Shown: piece by piece, positions 23,816 to 36,148 of the stretch | How positions within the stretch are numbered: the first letter of the stretch is position 1 | Layout: the number at the start of each line of letters is the position of its first letter | Assembly (NCBI GenBank): GCA_907163375.1 | Contig: CAJQUW010008721.1 | Span: forward strand, 310,001-374,000 | Direction: 5' to 3' | From: Prostheceraeus crozeri | Lineage: Eukaryota; Platyhelminthes; Polycladida; Euryleptidae | DNA length: 64,000 bases | Translations under genes and position numbers: made by a program | Notes under the pieces: model-generated | The model's input: the letters and a program-made list of their open reading frames with translations, nothing else | Told to the model about the DNA's origin: nothing | The model's database searches: none

Positions 23816-25664
23816 CTTCTCAATGCGGAGGGCATGGCAGACATGGTCATGGAATCATGATGCTGTAAGACGATGAGGTTTCTTGCTAAAATGGAACTGA
23901 CGTCCAATTGGGTGTGAAGAAAAGGGACAATAAGAGACAAAACTTGGTTATAACAATTATTTACACATAAAAAGTAACTTTAAGCAGGCAGTCCTGAAAA
24001 CACTTTCTGTTGCGTTCCTGGGTTGAAACTGGCCTGCCGACCACTCATTACGCCGGCCGGTCATTCTAATAAGTCTCTTGTCGACGATTGACGCATTCAT
24101 TGCAATATCAATTGTGTATAGTCAGCTAAGATAGAATTGCAACATTTTAGGAGAATGACAACATTGTTATCATGACACAAACGTTGCGAACTGTTTCTTG
24201 AAAATTATTCCTCAAATCATATTCAAGGCGGCTGACATAATCGTGCAATAGAACTGAAAGTTGGCGATGATAAAGCAGCTTAGGTACATCGACTATAACT
24301 GCTACAACTCATGATGAAAATTTACTAATTTATGTTGTCTTTTCGTTTTGTAGGGAGTAATGCTCAAAGACACAACTGTTTGGATTAAATTAATAAGTCT
24401 AGGTAATAAGTCTATTCATTACTGAATTCATGGCTGTTTATGCTCGAGGATTCTGAATGTGGTTAAGTTGGTTTTTCGTAATGAGAAATACGAAGTTTCC
24501 ATTTGCTGACGGCTGTGAAGGCACGCCGATACTGATTAGGTACACAGAGACGATTGCTTACTTACACAGTTTTAGTGCTAGTGAAAGCCATACTAGAACT
24601 ATATACTTTATCGATCTCAAATAGAATCTCCGGAATCTCATGTTCAGCATTAATGAATTTTGTAAGAATCATATGTTCGCTTATCTACCGCAAAATTATT
24701 CCATATCTTAAATGGGTTATTACATGTATTGCTATTCAATCTTTTTCATACGTGTACAAACTTTAATGTATGATGAAAGTATATGAATATTTGTCTAATT
24801 ACCTGATGGAGGATCAATTTGAATAGAAATTGATGAAAGTTTGAGTCGTTGCACTTCTTCGGGAACTCTTGATTATATATTATGAAAATAAGAAATCGAC
24901 TGATGTCTAACAGTCAAAGTTGAGCAGCTGTCAGCATCCTGAACGATTATGGGTGCAGACGCGTGCCCCAAAACAATGATAAGCGTAAAAAAGGGCAGAT
25001 CAACTTTAAGATGTCAACACAGGCTTTAATTTTGCTTAATCAAATCACATGGTGCTGATAATCTGTTGAAGAACAGCCCGAACAAAAGACTAAAATGTTA
25101 TTTAGAAGTTCTTCAATGCAAACCATTAGATCATGCATGTCATGGACTTTTTCTGTAGTTTTGTTTGTTGGAGAAGTGGTGTAGCCATGCATCCATTTGC
25201 TGTAGCCCACTGAACGGGTATAAAACAGTTTCCATACCGTGGTCAAAAGGTTAAGAGGAGAAGCGTCAGAAATTGATAGAGGTGACCTACAGGAAAACGT
25301 TTCAACAAGGAAAGCCTGCGGTTCTATACAATGATCCTTTCAATTTATGGGAATATTTTGTCTCAACTACGTACTTCGATTTTCAATGCTTGTCCTAGCG
25401 ATCTTTCGGTCCAGTCGTCGAGCCCCAAAGGGTGTTATTGGAAGTCATGTAGCAGGCTAATCAAAAGTAGATTCCTGATGCCATGTCTTCGTTGCTCCGA
25501 TTGTACGAAAGTAATAGACTTGAACACCATTTTTCAAGGAATGGATATTCTAAGGCTTTTTCATGTGAATTTACTAGGCATGAAAAGTATGTCATTTACT
25601 GTTGAATAAGTATTCCTTGTTACAATATATTAAAATTATTGAAATTTCTATTATATTCAATATG
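23816..25664. other. No gene seen
   Basis: Small open frames (24554-24766, 25331-25609) have no recognisable motif and no support from splice sites. I see no repeat structure. Confidence 0.35.
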
Positions 25665-26278
25665 CAGTGAACTCTCGTTACAAGAATAAACTCGTTATTA
25701 GAATCAAATCCATTTTCCCGAAACATTTCTATACAACGTTATAGGTTTTCCGCTCGCTTTAAGGATCAATGTCTAAATAGTCATTCAACAAATTGGTATG
25801 AAATACTAGTATGCATTTTGCACACATTATAAGAATAAATAAGGACACACTTTCGGTATAAGAATTAGTGAATGACACTCAAACTTTCATTGGCTGAAAT
25901 ACTAACCAATGATGTAATCCTACTTTTTGTTGATTATATTTGCCAATGAACGTCAGATAAAAGCGTCATGATATCACGATTAACCTTGAGAAGATGAAAT
26001 CCACTGAAATCCTCACCAACTGAGTTATCCTACTATACCAATCGATTAGAATTGACAATGTGCGTCATCAGAACTATGACACGAGATGGAGATGACCACA
26101 AGGGAACATATTATTTAATAGTTACGTAAGCATTTATCTATAGGTACTGATTACTAATAAGGATGTATGTATCATCACTGCTAAAATAAAAGTCATGAGT
26201 GCTCATGATAATAAAAACTCCCGTTTTAAGAATCAAAACATAATTTCCCGATGTGATTCTTGTATCGAGAGTCCACTG
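25665..26278. mobile_element. pogo/Tigger-like MITE
   Basis: The left end CAGTGAACTCTCGTTACAAG and the right end, whose reverse complement is CAGTGGACTCTCGATACAAG, form an inverted repeat continuing into AATxxxxTCG. This is like the CAGT..CTCGTTAT ends of pogo-type elements. TA follows on the right (26279-26280); the left neighbour is TG, perhaps a mutated TA. 614 bp, no transposase. Confidence 0.65.
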
Positions 26279-26280
26279 TA

Positions 26281-27701
26281 ATTAGCCTAATAATAATTTA
26301 CTATTTCATTATCAAGTAATAGAAATTAAGTGCATTTCTCCACAATTGGTATTTATTGTAAATCTATTGGACATGATAATATTTGTAATTTACTTTCTAA
26401 AAGATATAACATATTGTCTACATTACAGAGAGAGTTTGACGTAGGGCATTACAGACAGTTTCATCTTGTCACATTCATTTTATGCCGGATTATGCGCAGA
26501 ATAGAATTTTGTGGAATAACATTTAAAGACTGGATATTTTGTACTTGCCATCTTTGTTCTGCTTTAAGAGAGATTTTTATTTCATCCAAGCTCACCCGTA
26601 TGATTCATTTAAGACCAGCGACCATGTGTGTGTGTTAAAAGCAGTTATCTCAGAGCCTTCACCGAAGTCCAAGTGAACGGAGCAACCAACAAATACGATC
26701 AATGAGTTATGCCCCAGCCTTCAACATTATCTTGAAGCTGAGCACATATTCCCACTTACATCCAGTGACGATTTGACGATTTGTAATTTGCTTGAACTTT
26801 AGCATCGAATCGTTCAGCCCAATTGTCAACTTGGCTCCACGCCAATTGTGAGTTATAAAACTGAGAACAACCTGAAGCATGATCCGATCACGTGAAGTTC
26901 CATAACTAACATGATAAAGAAATTCGAAGAAACATGCTGTGAAATGCGCATTGAAGTAGCCGCTCATCGTTGAAAAAAAAGTAGGAACACAGGTTGGATT
27001 AATCGCGAGCGCTTGCAGTTTCTTCTCGGTGCTGCTGTATCTAGGAAAGCGATCGTATACATGTAGTTATACCATCGAGGGTTTGTTAAATCATTAATCA
27101 GACTTTCAAGCTGACTTTTACGCAGACTGGCATTCGCAGAAGATCAGTTGGCGCCTCAATATATTATTGAGAACATTTTGTGGCCTATTACTCATTAGAC
27201 AACACAGATCTCATACACAGCTGTGTAATGCCGGCAGCGTAAAAGGCAACAATAAAGTCAACGCGAAGAATGGCCAACATTGTTGATTCGATCGGAGAAT
27301 CTGACCAATTCTTCTGTGAAGAACATTATCACTAGACTTTGATTGACTCGGCAAGAAAGCTTTGTATTTTGAGAAGGTGTTCATGTGAAATTTTTGGAAG
27401 CAATGAACCTTTTACTTTCGTTGGTCTATGTATCATTAATACTGCAAATGTAGAAATGTTTCATGTCTGATAAATATTCATGAAATAACATTTATAAATA
27501 TATGTACTTTGTGCATGTTACTAAATAACAAAGTAGTATATAATTGTTTATCATATTGAAAACTACATATAGTTAATAAATTGATAGTTTTGAAATATTG
27601 AGTAACATATATATTTTTATATTGAAGGCTTGGACGGTGCTGACATATTCAGGAAAGAGTCAGGAGTATTTTATGATGTTACTATAATTAGTTTTAAATG
27701 C
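26281..27701. other. No gene supported; one coding-like minus-strand frame
   Basis: The minus-strand frame 26967-26707 (86 codons) includes ITHNWRGAKLTIGLNDS and ITNRQIVTGCKWEY, a composition that looks more like protein than chance, but I cannot name a family or find partner exons. The rest is AT-rich and empty. Confidence 0.3.
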
Positions 27702-27749
27702 TTGTACAAAATTTTTCGACTGCTATCCGGCAATCATCTTCAGGTACAA
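27702..27749 (-). ncRNA. Hammerhead ribozyme-like motif of the Penelope-like element
   Basis: On the minus strand, TTGTAC is followed directly by CTGAAGA (the CUGANGA core), a hairpin GATTG..CAGTC (one G-U pair), GAAA, a very short A/T stretch and GTACAA, which pairs with the opening TTGTAC. This is the order of a minimal type-I hammerhead with a tiny stem III, the form reported in Penelope-like elements. It lies 215 bp beyond the GIY-YIG coding end, as expected for the element's terminal region. A decayed relative is at 39435. Not tested by folding. Confidence 0.55.
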
Positions 27750-28671
27750 AAGAATCTATTGATGTTAGTAGGAGTTTGAATGATTAGTTTGAAAATGATA
27801 TTTTCAATGAGGACATATGGTATAATACAATGTAATGTAGAAATGAACAGGTTGCACTGGATTACATATCATTGCCAGTATACTAGTAGCAAAAGGAGAA
27901 TTGACCTGACATGAAAGATGATGAATGATGAAGTATGTTAGTAGAGCAGGCTAGAAAAGGTGGTTAGTAAAAGAGAAATTCACGATAACTGTCAAGTTCA
28001 GTTCTATTATTAATGGAAGGATTAAATCTACATGTATGTATGAAGAATGCCTCACGTAGTCGCAAATTAGTGCTGTCATTGTCGTGAGCTAGAACGTCGA
28101 TAGCAATGTTGGTGTGTTCCACTTGACAATTTCGAACATGCTTGAAAATAGATGAAGTTGGGGTTGAGAGGTGCTCTTTAAAGCGGACATGAAGTGGTCT
28201 TATAGTACTGCCTATATAAAATTGGTTACATTTCTTGCAGCTTATTTTAGATACAACATTTTTTCGATTACATAATTGTTTGTTGATCATTGCACAGTTT
28301 CTAAACGAACATGGCTTCATATTTGCTTCATTCTTTTTTAGTAGTTGACGAAGAGTTTTGTTGCGTCTAGTTAATCGAACGTTGAGTTTGTGTTTATGGG
28401 AAATGTGTTTTATTCGAGAATCAGTATTGTCCGTAATGTATGAAAAAGGAAATGCAAAACATCCTTATTGACCCATTGATTGCTTTGTTTTCTCGTTTTC
28501 TTTCGTCGTTGGAGTTTCATGTTCGAAGATCTTATGACTTGTTCGTTATATCCGTTAATGCGTAATATTAAATCAAATTAATGCTTTTTGAGAGTAAAAC
28601 TGTCTGAGCATCGTTCAGTGATTCTCTTCTTCTCATTCAGGATGAAGTTCATTTTCGTCTTTGTTGGTATA

Positions 28672-30439
28672 CAGCTATGGACAAAAGTCACCGGACACTT
28701 GATATTTTTTCATTTTACTCTGTTATTTCGATGTGTAATGTAAACTCGTCATCTTTTATTGGAGAAACACAATATAATACACAGATAACCATAGTCATAT
28801 GATGTAGTCAATGAAGCTGACGTCTTATCCCTATTTAGAGGGCATAATAGCGCAAATGTTCGAATTGGACAAAAGTCACCGGACACCTTATACTTCATAG
28901 TTTTTTACTTGCAAATTGCCTTAATAAGCACAGAGACGAACAGTTAAGTCAGATATCTATGATGGGAAGCTTTCTGAATCATTTCACATTCACTTGCCTT
29001 GTGTTAAGCAGGCAGCCTTGAATCGGCAGATTTGAAATTCAAATTCAAATGCTGTGACTCACTGTTGTTTCCGATATTCACCTGAAGACTGACGCTATGC
29101 TATCATTTTTATCACACACTCGCATCTCATCGGTCGCAATTTGCTTGACATCTCAATCTGGAAGATGAGGAAAGAAGTATCGCCGAAGAAGAGATCAGAG
29201 ATCATAACTCTCGTGAAGGAGGGATATAGTGTTCGGAAGGTGTCCCAGAAGACCGGTGTTCCCAAATCGACGGTATCAGACATACGGCGACGTTGGCAAA
29301 AGAATCCTTCCGGTTGCGGGTCACATAAGAAGAAAAGGACTGGCCGTCCATGTAAAACAAGTGAAAGACTTGACCGTCAAATTGTTCGCATGTGTTAAAC
29401 TAACCGTTTCTTGTCAGCAAGGATGATTCGAGCATCTCTTGGTCCTATGGGAGCTTCCTTCACTGACCGCACCCTCAGTCGACGACTGCGTGCTGCAGGC
29501 TTCTATGCCAGAAGACCTGCTAGAAAACCCTTCGTAAATGCTTTGCAACGACGACGCCGTGTGATATTCGCAACTAAGTATTCGCAAAAGTCAATGGACT
29601 ATTGGGAACGGACTTTATGCTCCGATGAGTCTTCATTTGATTTATTTGGCAATCGGGGAGTGACTACAGTCCGACGACGCACTGGTGAGCGCTTTGACCC
29701 GAGATGCACGATGGCGACGATGAAGCACCCCACAAGCATGATGGTTTGGGATGCTTCTCATTCAATGGTGTGGACGACTTCGAGTGTTGGAGAATGGACA
29801 AAGAGTGAACCAAAAGTGTATCTGGACATTCTGAATCACGAAATGCAGCAAAATCTTGCCGTGCAGTTCCCCGATGGTCACGCTGTATTTCAGGATGACA
29901 ATGCCCCCTGCCACCGAGCAAAGACGGTCAAGGAATGGCTCTCAAGTTCGGAATTTGATCATATCAACGACTGGCCAGGGCAAAGTCCCGATATAAACCC
30001 AATTGAAAATTTGTGGACGGAAGTTGGTCGAGTGATAAACGAAAGAGCTCCAACTACGCGAAGTGGAATCATCGCATCAATAATTCATGCATGGTACCAT
30101 GTTATAACCCCAGAAAAGTGTCAGCAGCTGATCATGAGCATGCCACGCCGCTTGAATATTTGTGATTCGTGCAAAGGATTTCCTACAAAATACTAAAAAA
30201 TTATGTTTTTTGATCAAAAATCACCCGATTTTAGGTGTCCAGTCACTTTTGTCTAAAACGAGAATCTGGAATAAATAGACATCAAAAACGAGAAAATTGT
30301 TTTTCAACACTTTCTGTATAAAAAGGAAACATATTTAGGCTAATTAGATGTATTAAACTGTATCACAATATTTTCTTGTAGACAATAGAAAGAATCTTAG
30401 CAAAAAGCTTTGCTGTCCGGTGACTTTTGTCCATAGCTG
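28672..30439 (+). mobile_element. Tc1-like transposon with IR/DR ends, TA duplication
   Basis: TA at 28670-28671 and 30440-30441 bracket 1768 bp. The outer ends start CAGCTATGGACAAAAGTCAC and match for ~26 bp. A second, inner copy of GGACAAAAGTCACCGGACAC lies at 28867, and an inner copy on the right at 30234-30254 (reverse AGACAAAAGTGACTGGACAC). Each arm therefore has two direct binding-site-like repeats ~200 bp apart, the IR/DR plan known from Sleeping Beauty-type elements. It lies inside the Penelope-like element. Confidence 0.9.
29165..30196 (+). pseudogene. Tc1-like transposase with a single in-frame stop
   Basis: From the ATG at 29165 the frame reads an HTH region (KKRSEIITLVKEGYSVRK, GVPKSTVSDIRRRW) and a GRPCKTSERLD hook. 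A TAA at 29396-29398 follows, after which the same frame stays open to 30196. The second part carries the catalytic triad in CSDESSFDLF, QDDNAPCHRAK and PDINPIENLW. By my count 35 residues separate the second Asp and the Glu (DD35E), one more than classic DD34E. Including the stop position the product would be ~343 residues, the usual Tc1 length. Apart from the single stop the gene looks whole, so the copy is young, but on this reading it is non-autonomous. Confidence 0.88.
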
Positions 30440-31429
30440 TATGTGATTTAGAATGTACAAAAATGTTCTTCTTTGCAGCTTTCTTATAGAATTCAAACTG
30501 AAAATCATTAGATGAATTTATAGTGATTGTGAAGTCGAGAAGACTCAGAGTTTTATTATCATTATTAGGATGGTCAATTTCAAATTTTATGTCTGGATGT
30601 TGAGCATTTAGAGATTGTAAAAGATCCAGAGCCATTCATTGTTCATTGTTTGCTAAGGCAAAACAATTATCTACGTATCGCTTGAATAAGGGCAGATGGT
30701 TGATATTTTTGATGAAAATTGAAGCCAATAATCCAGAATGGGAGTTACCCATCGGTAGGCCTTTTGATTTGTTGGTAAATGGTACCTTGATAGTGAAAAA
30801 ATGTATTATGAAGAATTATATTCAAAAAGGTCTTGTATGTTGTTCAACGATAGACCTTTGATATAGAGAATATTATTGTCTTCAAGCTTGGCAATTACGG
30901 CCGATATAGCGTCATCAATTGGAATCGAAGTATACATTGATGCGATGTCATAACTGCAGGGATAAAGTTGCTCACTTGTAGTCATATTGAATTGATTAGC
31001 TATCGAATTGATTAGCTGAAGACTTGATTCAAGTAGGTGTGATGGAATATTTTTGAGCATAGGCGATAGTAAGTTTGTCAATAACCATGATAATTTCTCG
31101 GTTTGTCCTTTTATGTTTGAGACAATGGGTCGGATTTTCAATTGGTCACTTTCTTTGTGTGTTTTTATCAAATGGTAAAATTGAGACATTGTTGAGTTAG
31201 TTTCTATATAACTTTTAGTGATAAAAGTCGAAAAGTGCCTATCTTTGGCGATGTTTCTCCAAACTAGGTTTAGTTTTTGTTCAATTGTTGAAGTGGTTAA
31301 ATGCGGAATTTGCTTGTAGGTAGAAAGATCTTGTAAGATCTTGTAAGAGTTTTGTAATTCTTTAGTCTCATCTTGACTGAGTCCAGCATCTTCTTTCAAC
31401 AGGTTCTCTGTGTGAATGCGTGCATTAGA

Positions 31430-31600
31430 GTACATGTATTGGATAATTGCTTACAGCTTGTTTTACGGTTTATCCAGATGTGCACAAACTGTATACCGTC
31501 ATTAATCAAGTCCACTAAAGTCACTGGCCTCCAGTCCAGGACATGGTATGTTAGCTGAACATCCCTTAGATACCTTAGACTAATCATAGATGTCCCTGCT
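31430..31600 (+). repeat. Short dispersed repeat, copy 1
   Basis: Contains TCCAGATGTGCACAAAC, GTCACTGGCCTCCAGT and AATCATAGATGTCCCTG blocks, shared with 61336-61510 (reverse) and 62822-62945 (same direction). Non-coding. Confidence 0.65.
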
Positions 31601-31655
31601 GTAAGTCACAGCTATAAATACGAGCTCGTATATCTACACAGCAGTCAGAGTCAAA

Positions 31656-32685
31656 CATAGAAGTAGATAATAATACACTGGAATGGAAGTTTGATATCTT
31701 GCCTATGTACAATGATGGCACATGGAAAAATCTATGGTTTGTAGATCAGATTCGATCTAAAACATTGCATCATAGTCAAACTATTTGTCAAGTTGGTTGT
31801 GGAAGTTGTTGACACCTAATTACAGGATTTTCATGAAGAGAATTTTAAGTGAGATGGTGGCATTGTTTCATGTGAAATAGCCTACTATTCCATGGATTAA
31901 TATACTGCGTCCATTTGTAGCAGTCACTGACAACTATTTTCCAATTTTTCAATATTGGAATGCGAATTAAAAATTGGTTCACAGTCATAACTGAAAGTGG
32001 TCGGTGTACTGGTTGTAAGAATATCTGAAGAATTCACAGATAGAATTCTAATTGTTGGATAATTTCTCCTTCAAGCGGTGCTTCAACTTAGTGCTTTTCT
32101 GGAGTAAACACACTGAAAGTTTCTTTACCTACAATCGTTTCTCAAATAAATGAAATGTCGCTGGAACTTTTCAATTAATCATTGAATGACACATGTGATA
32201 TTTTCGAAGCTGATATTCGAAAGCATGCAAAGATTTTGAAAATTGTTCAAATATGATGAACAGGAGAACCCTTTAGAGTAAAATGGATAATCGAAGATTT
32301 TTTGGCCTCTGATTTCATGATCTCTGAATGCATGATCTGTAAATCGACATTACAAGTTGCATATTGTCTGATTATACTCATGATAGATTATAGGAACGAT
32401 ATTTGAAAATAATGAACGTACAGAACGTTTTAAAGGATTTCCTTCTTTATCATCCTGTCGCCGCAGTATTTCGTCAATTCTTTATTGCTTTTATGTACAT
32501 GATCTTTGGACAAGGAGTAGCAATCCAGATCACAAATTGGCTTCATAAACATAAATGCTAATCAGAAAACAAGGAAACCAGCTCGTGCAATTTACATTTT
32601 GCCCCAACTAAGTTCCCCCGGAGTGTGCCATAATTTTCATGCAATTTCCATTCTAGGACTTTCTATGGTATTGTTAATTTCTATG
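31656..32685 (+). repeat. 1-kb dispersed repeat, copy A
   Basis: Similar over its whole length to 55039-56082 (same direction) and in part to 12660-12957 (reverse). It begins CATAGAAGTRGATAATARTA and ends TTAATTTCTATG. No open frame is shared between the copies, and no terminal repeats or duplications were found, so the class is unknown. Confidence 0.75.
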
Positions 32686-32743
32686 GAGTCAAATGCTAGT
32701 AAATCAATAAATATATTGCAATCTGAAGTATGATGTGTAAAAC

Positions 32744-34181
32744 ATGGTTGACTTGATGCAGACATTTCACAAGCATTCGCCTATTTGTCACTGGAGGAAA
32801 GGCACAACACAAAGTGACTCAGTAGCTATATCCATGTATGCTCTCGCTATTTTACCGCTACTGACCTCGCAATGTGGCAATCAGGTTGATAATGTCAAAA
32901 AGGTAGCCTTTGCAGATGATTTTACAGGTGTTGGCACTTTAATCCAATTAAAAGAATGGTGGAACATGATTGAAAATTTTGGACCCTTCATCGAGTATTT
33001 TCCTAACCCTTCTAAAAGTGTGTTAGTTGTCAAAGACGCCCATTTTTTGAAAGCCATTGAAGTATTTTCAAAAAGCAAAATACAAATTACAACCGAAGGT
33101 AATAAACATCTTGGTGCTTTTTTCGGCAATGCTAATTTCAGGCGAGAGTATGTCAACAAAACAGTACGAGATTGGGTCGATGAGATTAAAGAGCTTTCAA
33201 AAGTTGCGAATTCATTTCCAAATTCCACTTATGCTGCATTCACTCGAGGTATTCAACACAGGTATACCTACGTCATGAGAACGATTCCTAGTATCTCAGA
33301 ACTTCTGGAGCCTTTGGAATACAGTATCCGACATACTCTTATTCCGGCGCTATTCAATGGATATGAATACAGTGATATTGAAAGACAGATGTTTTCGCTT
33401 CCACTAAGGCTAGGAGGCCTTGGAATCCGCATTCCAACCAATCGCTGCAATAATGAAGCTTCAAGAAAGAAAGACAAGAAAGACATGAATGAAGGAGTGT
33501 AATCTCAGGATTTTCAATATGATAGAAATGTGAGTCAGATGCGAAGTGAAGCATTAAAATCAAGAAAAGAAAAACATTTACAATACAAAGAAAATTCAAA
33601 CGAAATCAAAAACGAACAATTAGTGATCAGATAACTTTGCGAATAATTGAAACCGCCAATAAAATTGGAGCGTCCAGTTGGCTCCCATCAATGCCCTTGA
33701 AAGAACATGGGTTTTACTTAGAAAAGCAAGTTTTTTGGGATAGTCTTCGTATAAGATACAACAACCCACTTCAAGATTTACCAAGCAAGTGCGTATGTGG
33801 ACATACTTTGACATTGAACATGTATTCTCCTGTAAAAAGGAGGATTCATCTCATTGAGATATAATGAAATCAGAGACTTCACTGCTGGGTTATTAAGTGA
33901 ATGCTACAAGTGCATCAGGGTAGAGCCTTGCTTAACTCCACTGTCAGGAGAATCATTCCCGACGAGCACTGAAATCACCGATGAAGCTCGTTGAAATAGC
34001 AGCCAGGGGGGTCTGGATCGAGGGACAAATGGCGTATTTTGATGCAAGGGTGTTCAATCCGCTAGCCAAGACGTACCTGGATTCCGAACTTTCCTCTACT
34101 CATCATGGTCTTCTCATGTACCGCTGGAATGGCGAAGGAATGTCGTGCATTCTACAAAAGACTATGCGAAAAATTATCTGA
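32744..34181 (+). pseudogene. Reverse transcriptase with C-terminal nuclease-like part (RLE-type LINE relic)
   Basis: The 252-codon frame 32744-33502 starts within a reverse transcriptase: VAFADDFTGVGTL is the catalytic xADD motif, then EYFPNPSKSVLVVK and LRLGGLGIRIP. Further on, in other frames, come SSWLPSMPLKEHGF, a CVCG zinc-knuckle-like start, ISLRYNEIRDFTAGLL and IAARGVWIEGQ followed by YFDARVFNPLA. The C-xC..RxNExRD..FDxRVFNP arrangement resembles the zinc knuckle plus restriction-like endonuclease of RLE-type non-LTR elements. A related protein is common in cnidarian and mollusc genomes. The copy lacks its 5' part and is broken in several places. Confidence 0.6.
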
Positions 34182-34830
34182 AAAAGGAATGTCGAATACA
34201 GCAAGACCATAAGCTGGGTGAGGAATAGACTGTCCTTTCACTTGTTGTGTTCTTGTCTTTTATGTCTGCGTTGATCTTGATCAGTCTATTTCAATGATGA
34301 TTCACAAAATGTTGATATCGAATTTGTCAATCGAGAAGCTGACTTTAGAATGATTGATTGTTAGATGTTTCTCAAATATTTTCTTAAATTTATAACTCAT
34401 AATTGACTATTCTTAAGGGTCCTAAGCATTTGTCTTATACTGCTAATGATTAGCATGTAGCCTACTACTTACCGAATACTAGCCTATTCTTACTGAAATG
34501 AATGTGTATTCCTGCATTTCACAGGTAAAGTTTTGAGGACATTGCAAAATTGTAAACATCGCAACTAACTGAATGGTCTCTCTCATCTCTATGAATTCCC
34601 TGAGGAGACATCCATGCTGCCATTATTACTTTCCTGAGAATCGAAATGTTCCATCACTTAGTGAAAGTTATCACTTTATCCATCTATTAGTCTACCATGA
34701 ATTGACGATAATTGGCACTAACACTTTGGTGTCGATAACGACAGCTCAGTAAAAATAGGGTTTCCTTCCTAAACAGTGGCCCTCTCACTGTCCTAGGGCA
34801 TCAATGTCAAGTATTAGTGCATCAAGTAAT
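34182..34830. other. No gene seen
   Basis: Non-coding stretch between two retroelement relics. Nothing stands out. Confidence 0.35.
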
Positions 34831-35640
34831 AATAATAATAATATCTTTATTAGTCTCACAAAGGAGCAGTCGGTGAGAGCTTTACAATAGAAAACTAGCG
34901 CGGCGCTCGCGTAGGGTCACAAAAAGTAATCGGGAGAAGGCAGGACATAAACACGTCACACTGCGTTGCAAGCACGCAAGCGATGTTGAGATAATGTGCA
35001 GGCGATAACGGTGACAGAATTCTAAGAAGGAATAAATGTACAATGGGAAGTCGGAGGCGAGACGATGACTAAGCATTGACGGCTGAGGAAGGTTGCAAAA
35101 TGAAAGGAACAGCCTTGTAAATATAACCGTATAGCGTAAATATAGCGTTGTAAAAATATATCATAAGCGCTGTAGTCCGAGAAGCGAATGTCGAAATCAC
35201 TTAAGTAAGTCGAAGCAGGTGACGATGTAATCCGAATATATACAGCAGCAGATATCATTATCACGAAGAAAGCAGCATACTTAAGAAAGCTGAGGCAACA
35301 AAGCAGATAAGCAAGCCGCAGACAGGAGCTGTACGTCAGCACGGCAGCCTGTCTAAGTGGCGAATGTAAGTACAAGCTCATACCGAATTATGGAAAGTCA
35401 CGAATACCTGAAAAATTAGCAATGTACAAAATTTTGTTGATGTCGAAAACGACACCTCCGTAATTCTAGTGTTAAGAAAGGCGTGGCAAGGTAGTGGTCG
35501 TGGGAAGATTTCAAATAGCAGCGGATGAGACGAAGAGGGAGAGAGAACAATGCATACACGAGTAACAATAATCCGTCGTACAGACGAAGTCACATCAAGC
35601 TATTGACATCGCTACACTTCACGTCTTCGCCTCTAATGCA
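34831..35640 (-). mobile_element. 3' end of a LINE or dependent element, (TTA)n tail
   Basis: On the minus strand the unit ends GTGAGACTAATAAAGATATT followed by ATT repeats (34831-34850). The LINE fragment at 44151-44900 ends almost the same way (GAGACCTAATAAAGTTATT). The sequence upstream to ~35640 carries no reverse transcriptase motif, so it may be a long 3' untranslated region or a SINE-like partner. The left limit is a guess. Confidence 0.45.
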
Positions 35641-35759
35641 TAAAGTACTTGTTCAATCAGCAGAAATTTTGTATGTGGATAGGAAATATGCTAAAGTACT
35701 TCTATCTGAAATTTGGTGACGATTGATTCATTTTTGAAGATTTTAGACAAATTTGAAAA

Positions 35760-36148
35760 TGTGGTGGGGAGATAACCCATAAGTACCAAATAGCCGAAAA
35801 ATAAGTAAGTAAGTACAGCGACTATTAAGGACGATTTTGTACAATGTCTCTTGGTGATCATCACCTAGTTCAATTGGCCTGCCTGTCGACTTGCGATCCA
35901 TAACATCCGTTCGTCTATTCTGAAATTTTATTTTCCAATTGTAAACCGTTGCTCGACATGAATGGTGTATCATCGCCATAAGCAGCAAACAGCTTATTTA
36001 AAGTTGCTTGCCGGCCAAAATTCCGAAGCAACAGGAATCGAGTGATACTTCGATATTCCAAGGACGGTATCATGTCTTGAATAGAAACTGAGTCATGATA
36101 ATGAATGACTTTTCCATTAGTGGTGGAATGCCACTGACTAGTGAACAC
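35760..36148 (-). pseudogene. mariner-like transposase N-terminal fragment
   Basis: Minus-strand frames read LEYRSITRFLLLRNFGR..LFAAYGDDTP, then CRATVYNWKIKFQNRRTDV and RKSTGRP. This is the paired helix-turn-helix and GRP hook at the start of mariner-family transposases (IxxRxxIxFxxxxG..VYGxxxxS..TVxxWxxxFxxGRxxVxDxxRxGRP). A frameshift falls between the two helices, and no DDE/D catalytic part follows before 35743. Confidence 0.65.

Larger units (their letters stand above)
27964..31435 (-). pseudogene. Penelope-like element, reverse transcriptase plus GIY-YIG endonuclease, broken
   Basis: The minus strand carries, in order, an upstream domain and reverse transcriptase (30806-31435: YHLIKTHKE, KIRPIVSNIKG, YDIASMYTSIP), a GLPMGNSHSGLLASIF block with KRYVDN (30640-30800), a LLDFTITINSSNDF segment (30363-30635) and a GIY-YIG nuclease (28320-27964: KISCKKCNQFYIGST, IFKHVRNC, FNPSINNRTEL). 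These elements copy RNA into DNA at chromosome ends or nicks. The coding is interrupted by a 1768-bp Tc1-like element at 28672-30439 and has several other breaks; the 5' part is missing beyond 31435, where another repeat begins. An old, inactive copy. Confidence 0.85.

Noticed and set aside
35022-35593. 119-codon minus-strand frame as a membrane protein
   Set aside because: Ser/Leu/Tyr-rich from pyrimidine-rich sequence upstream of a LINE-type tail; no splice or homology support.
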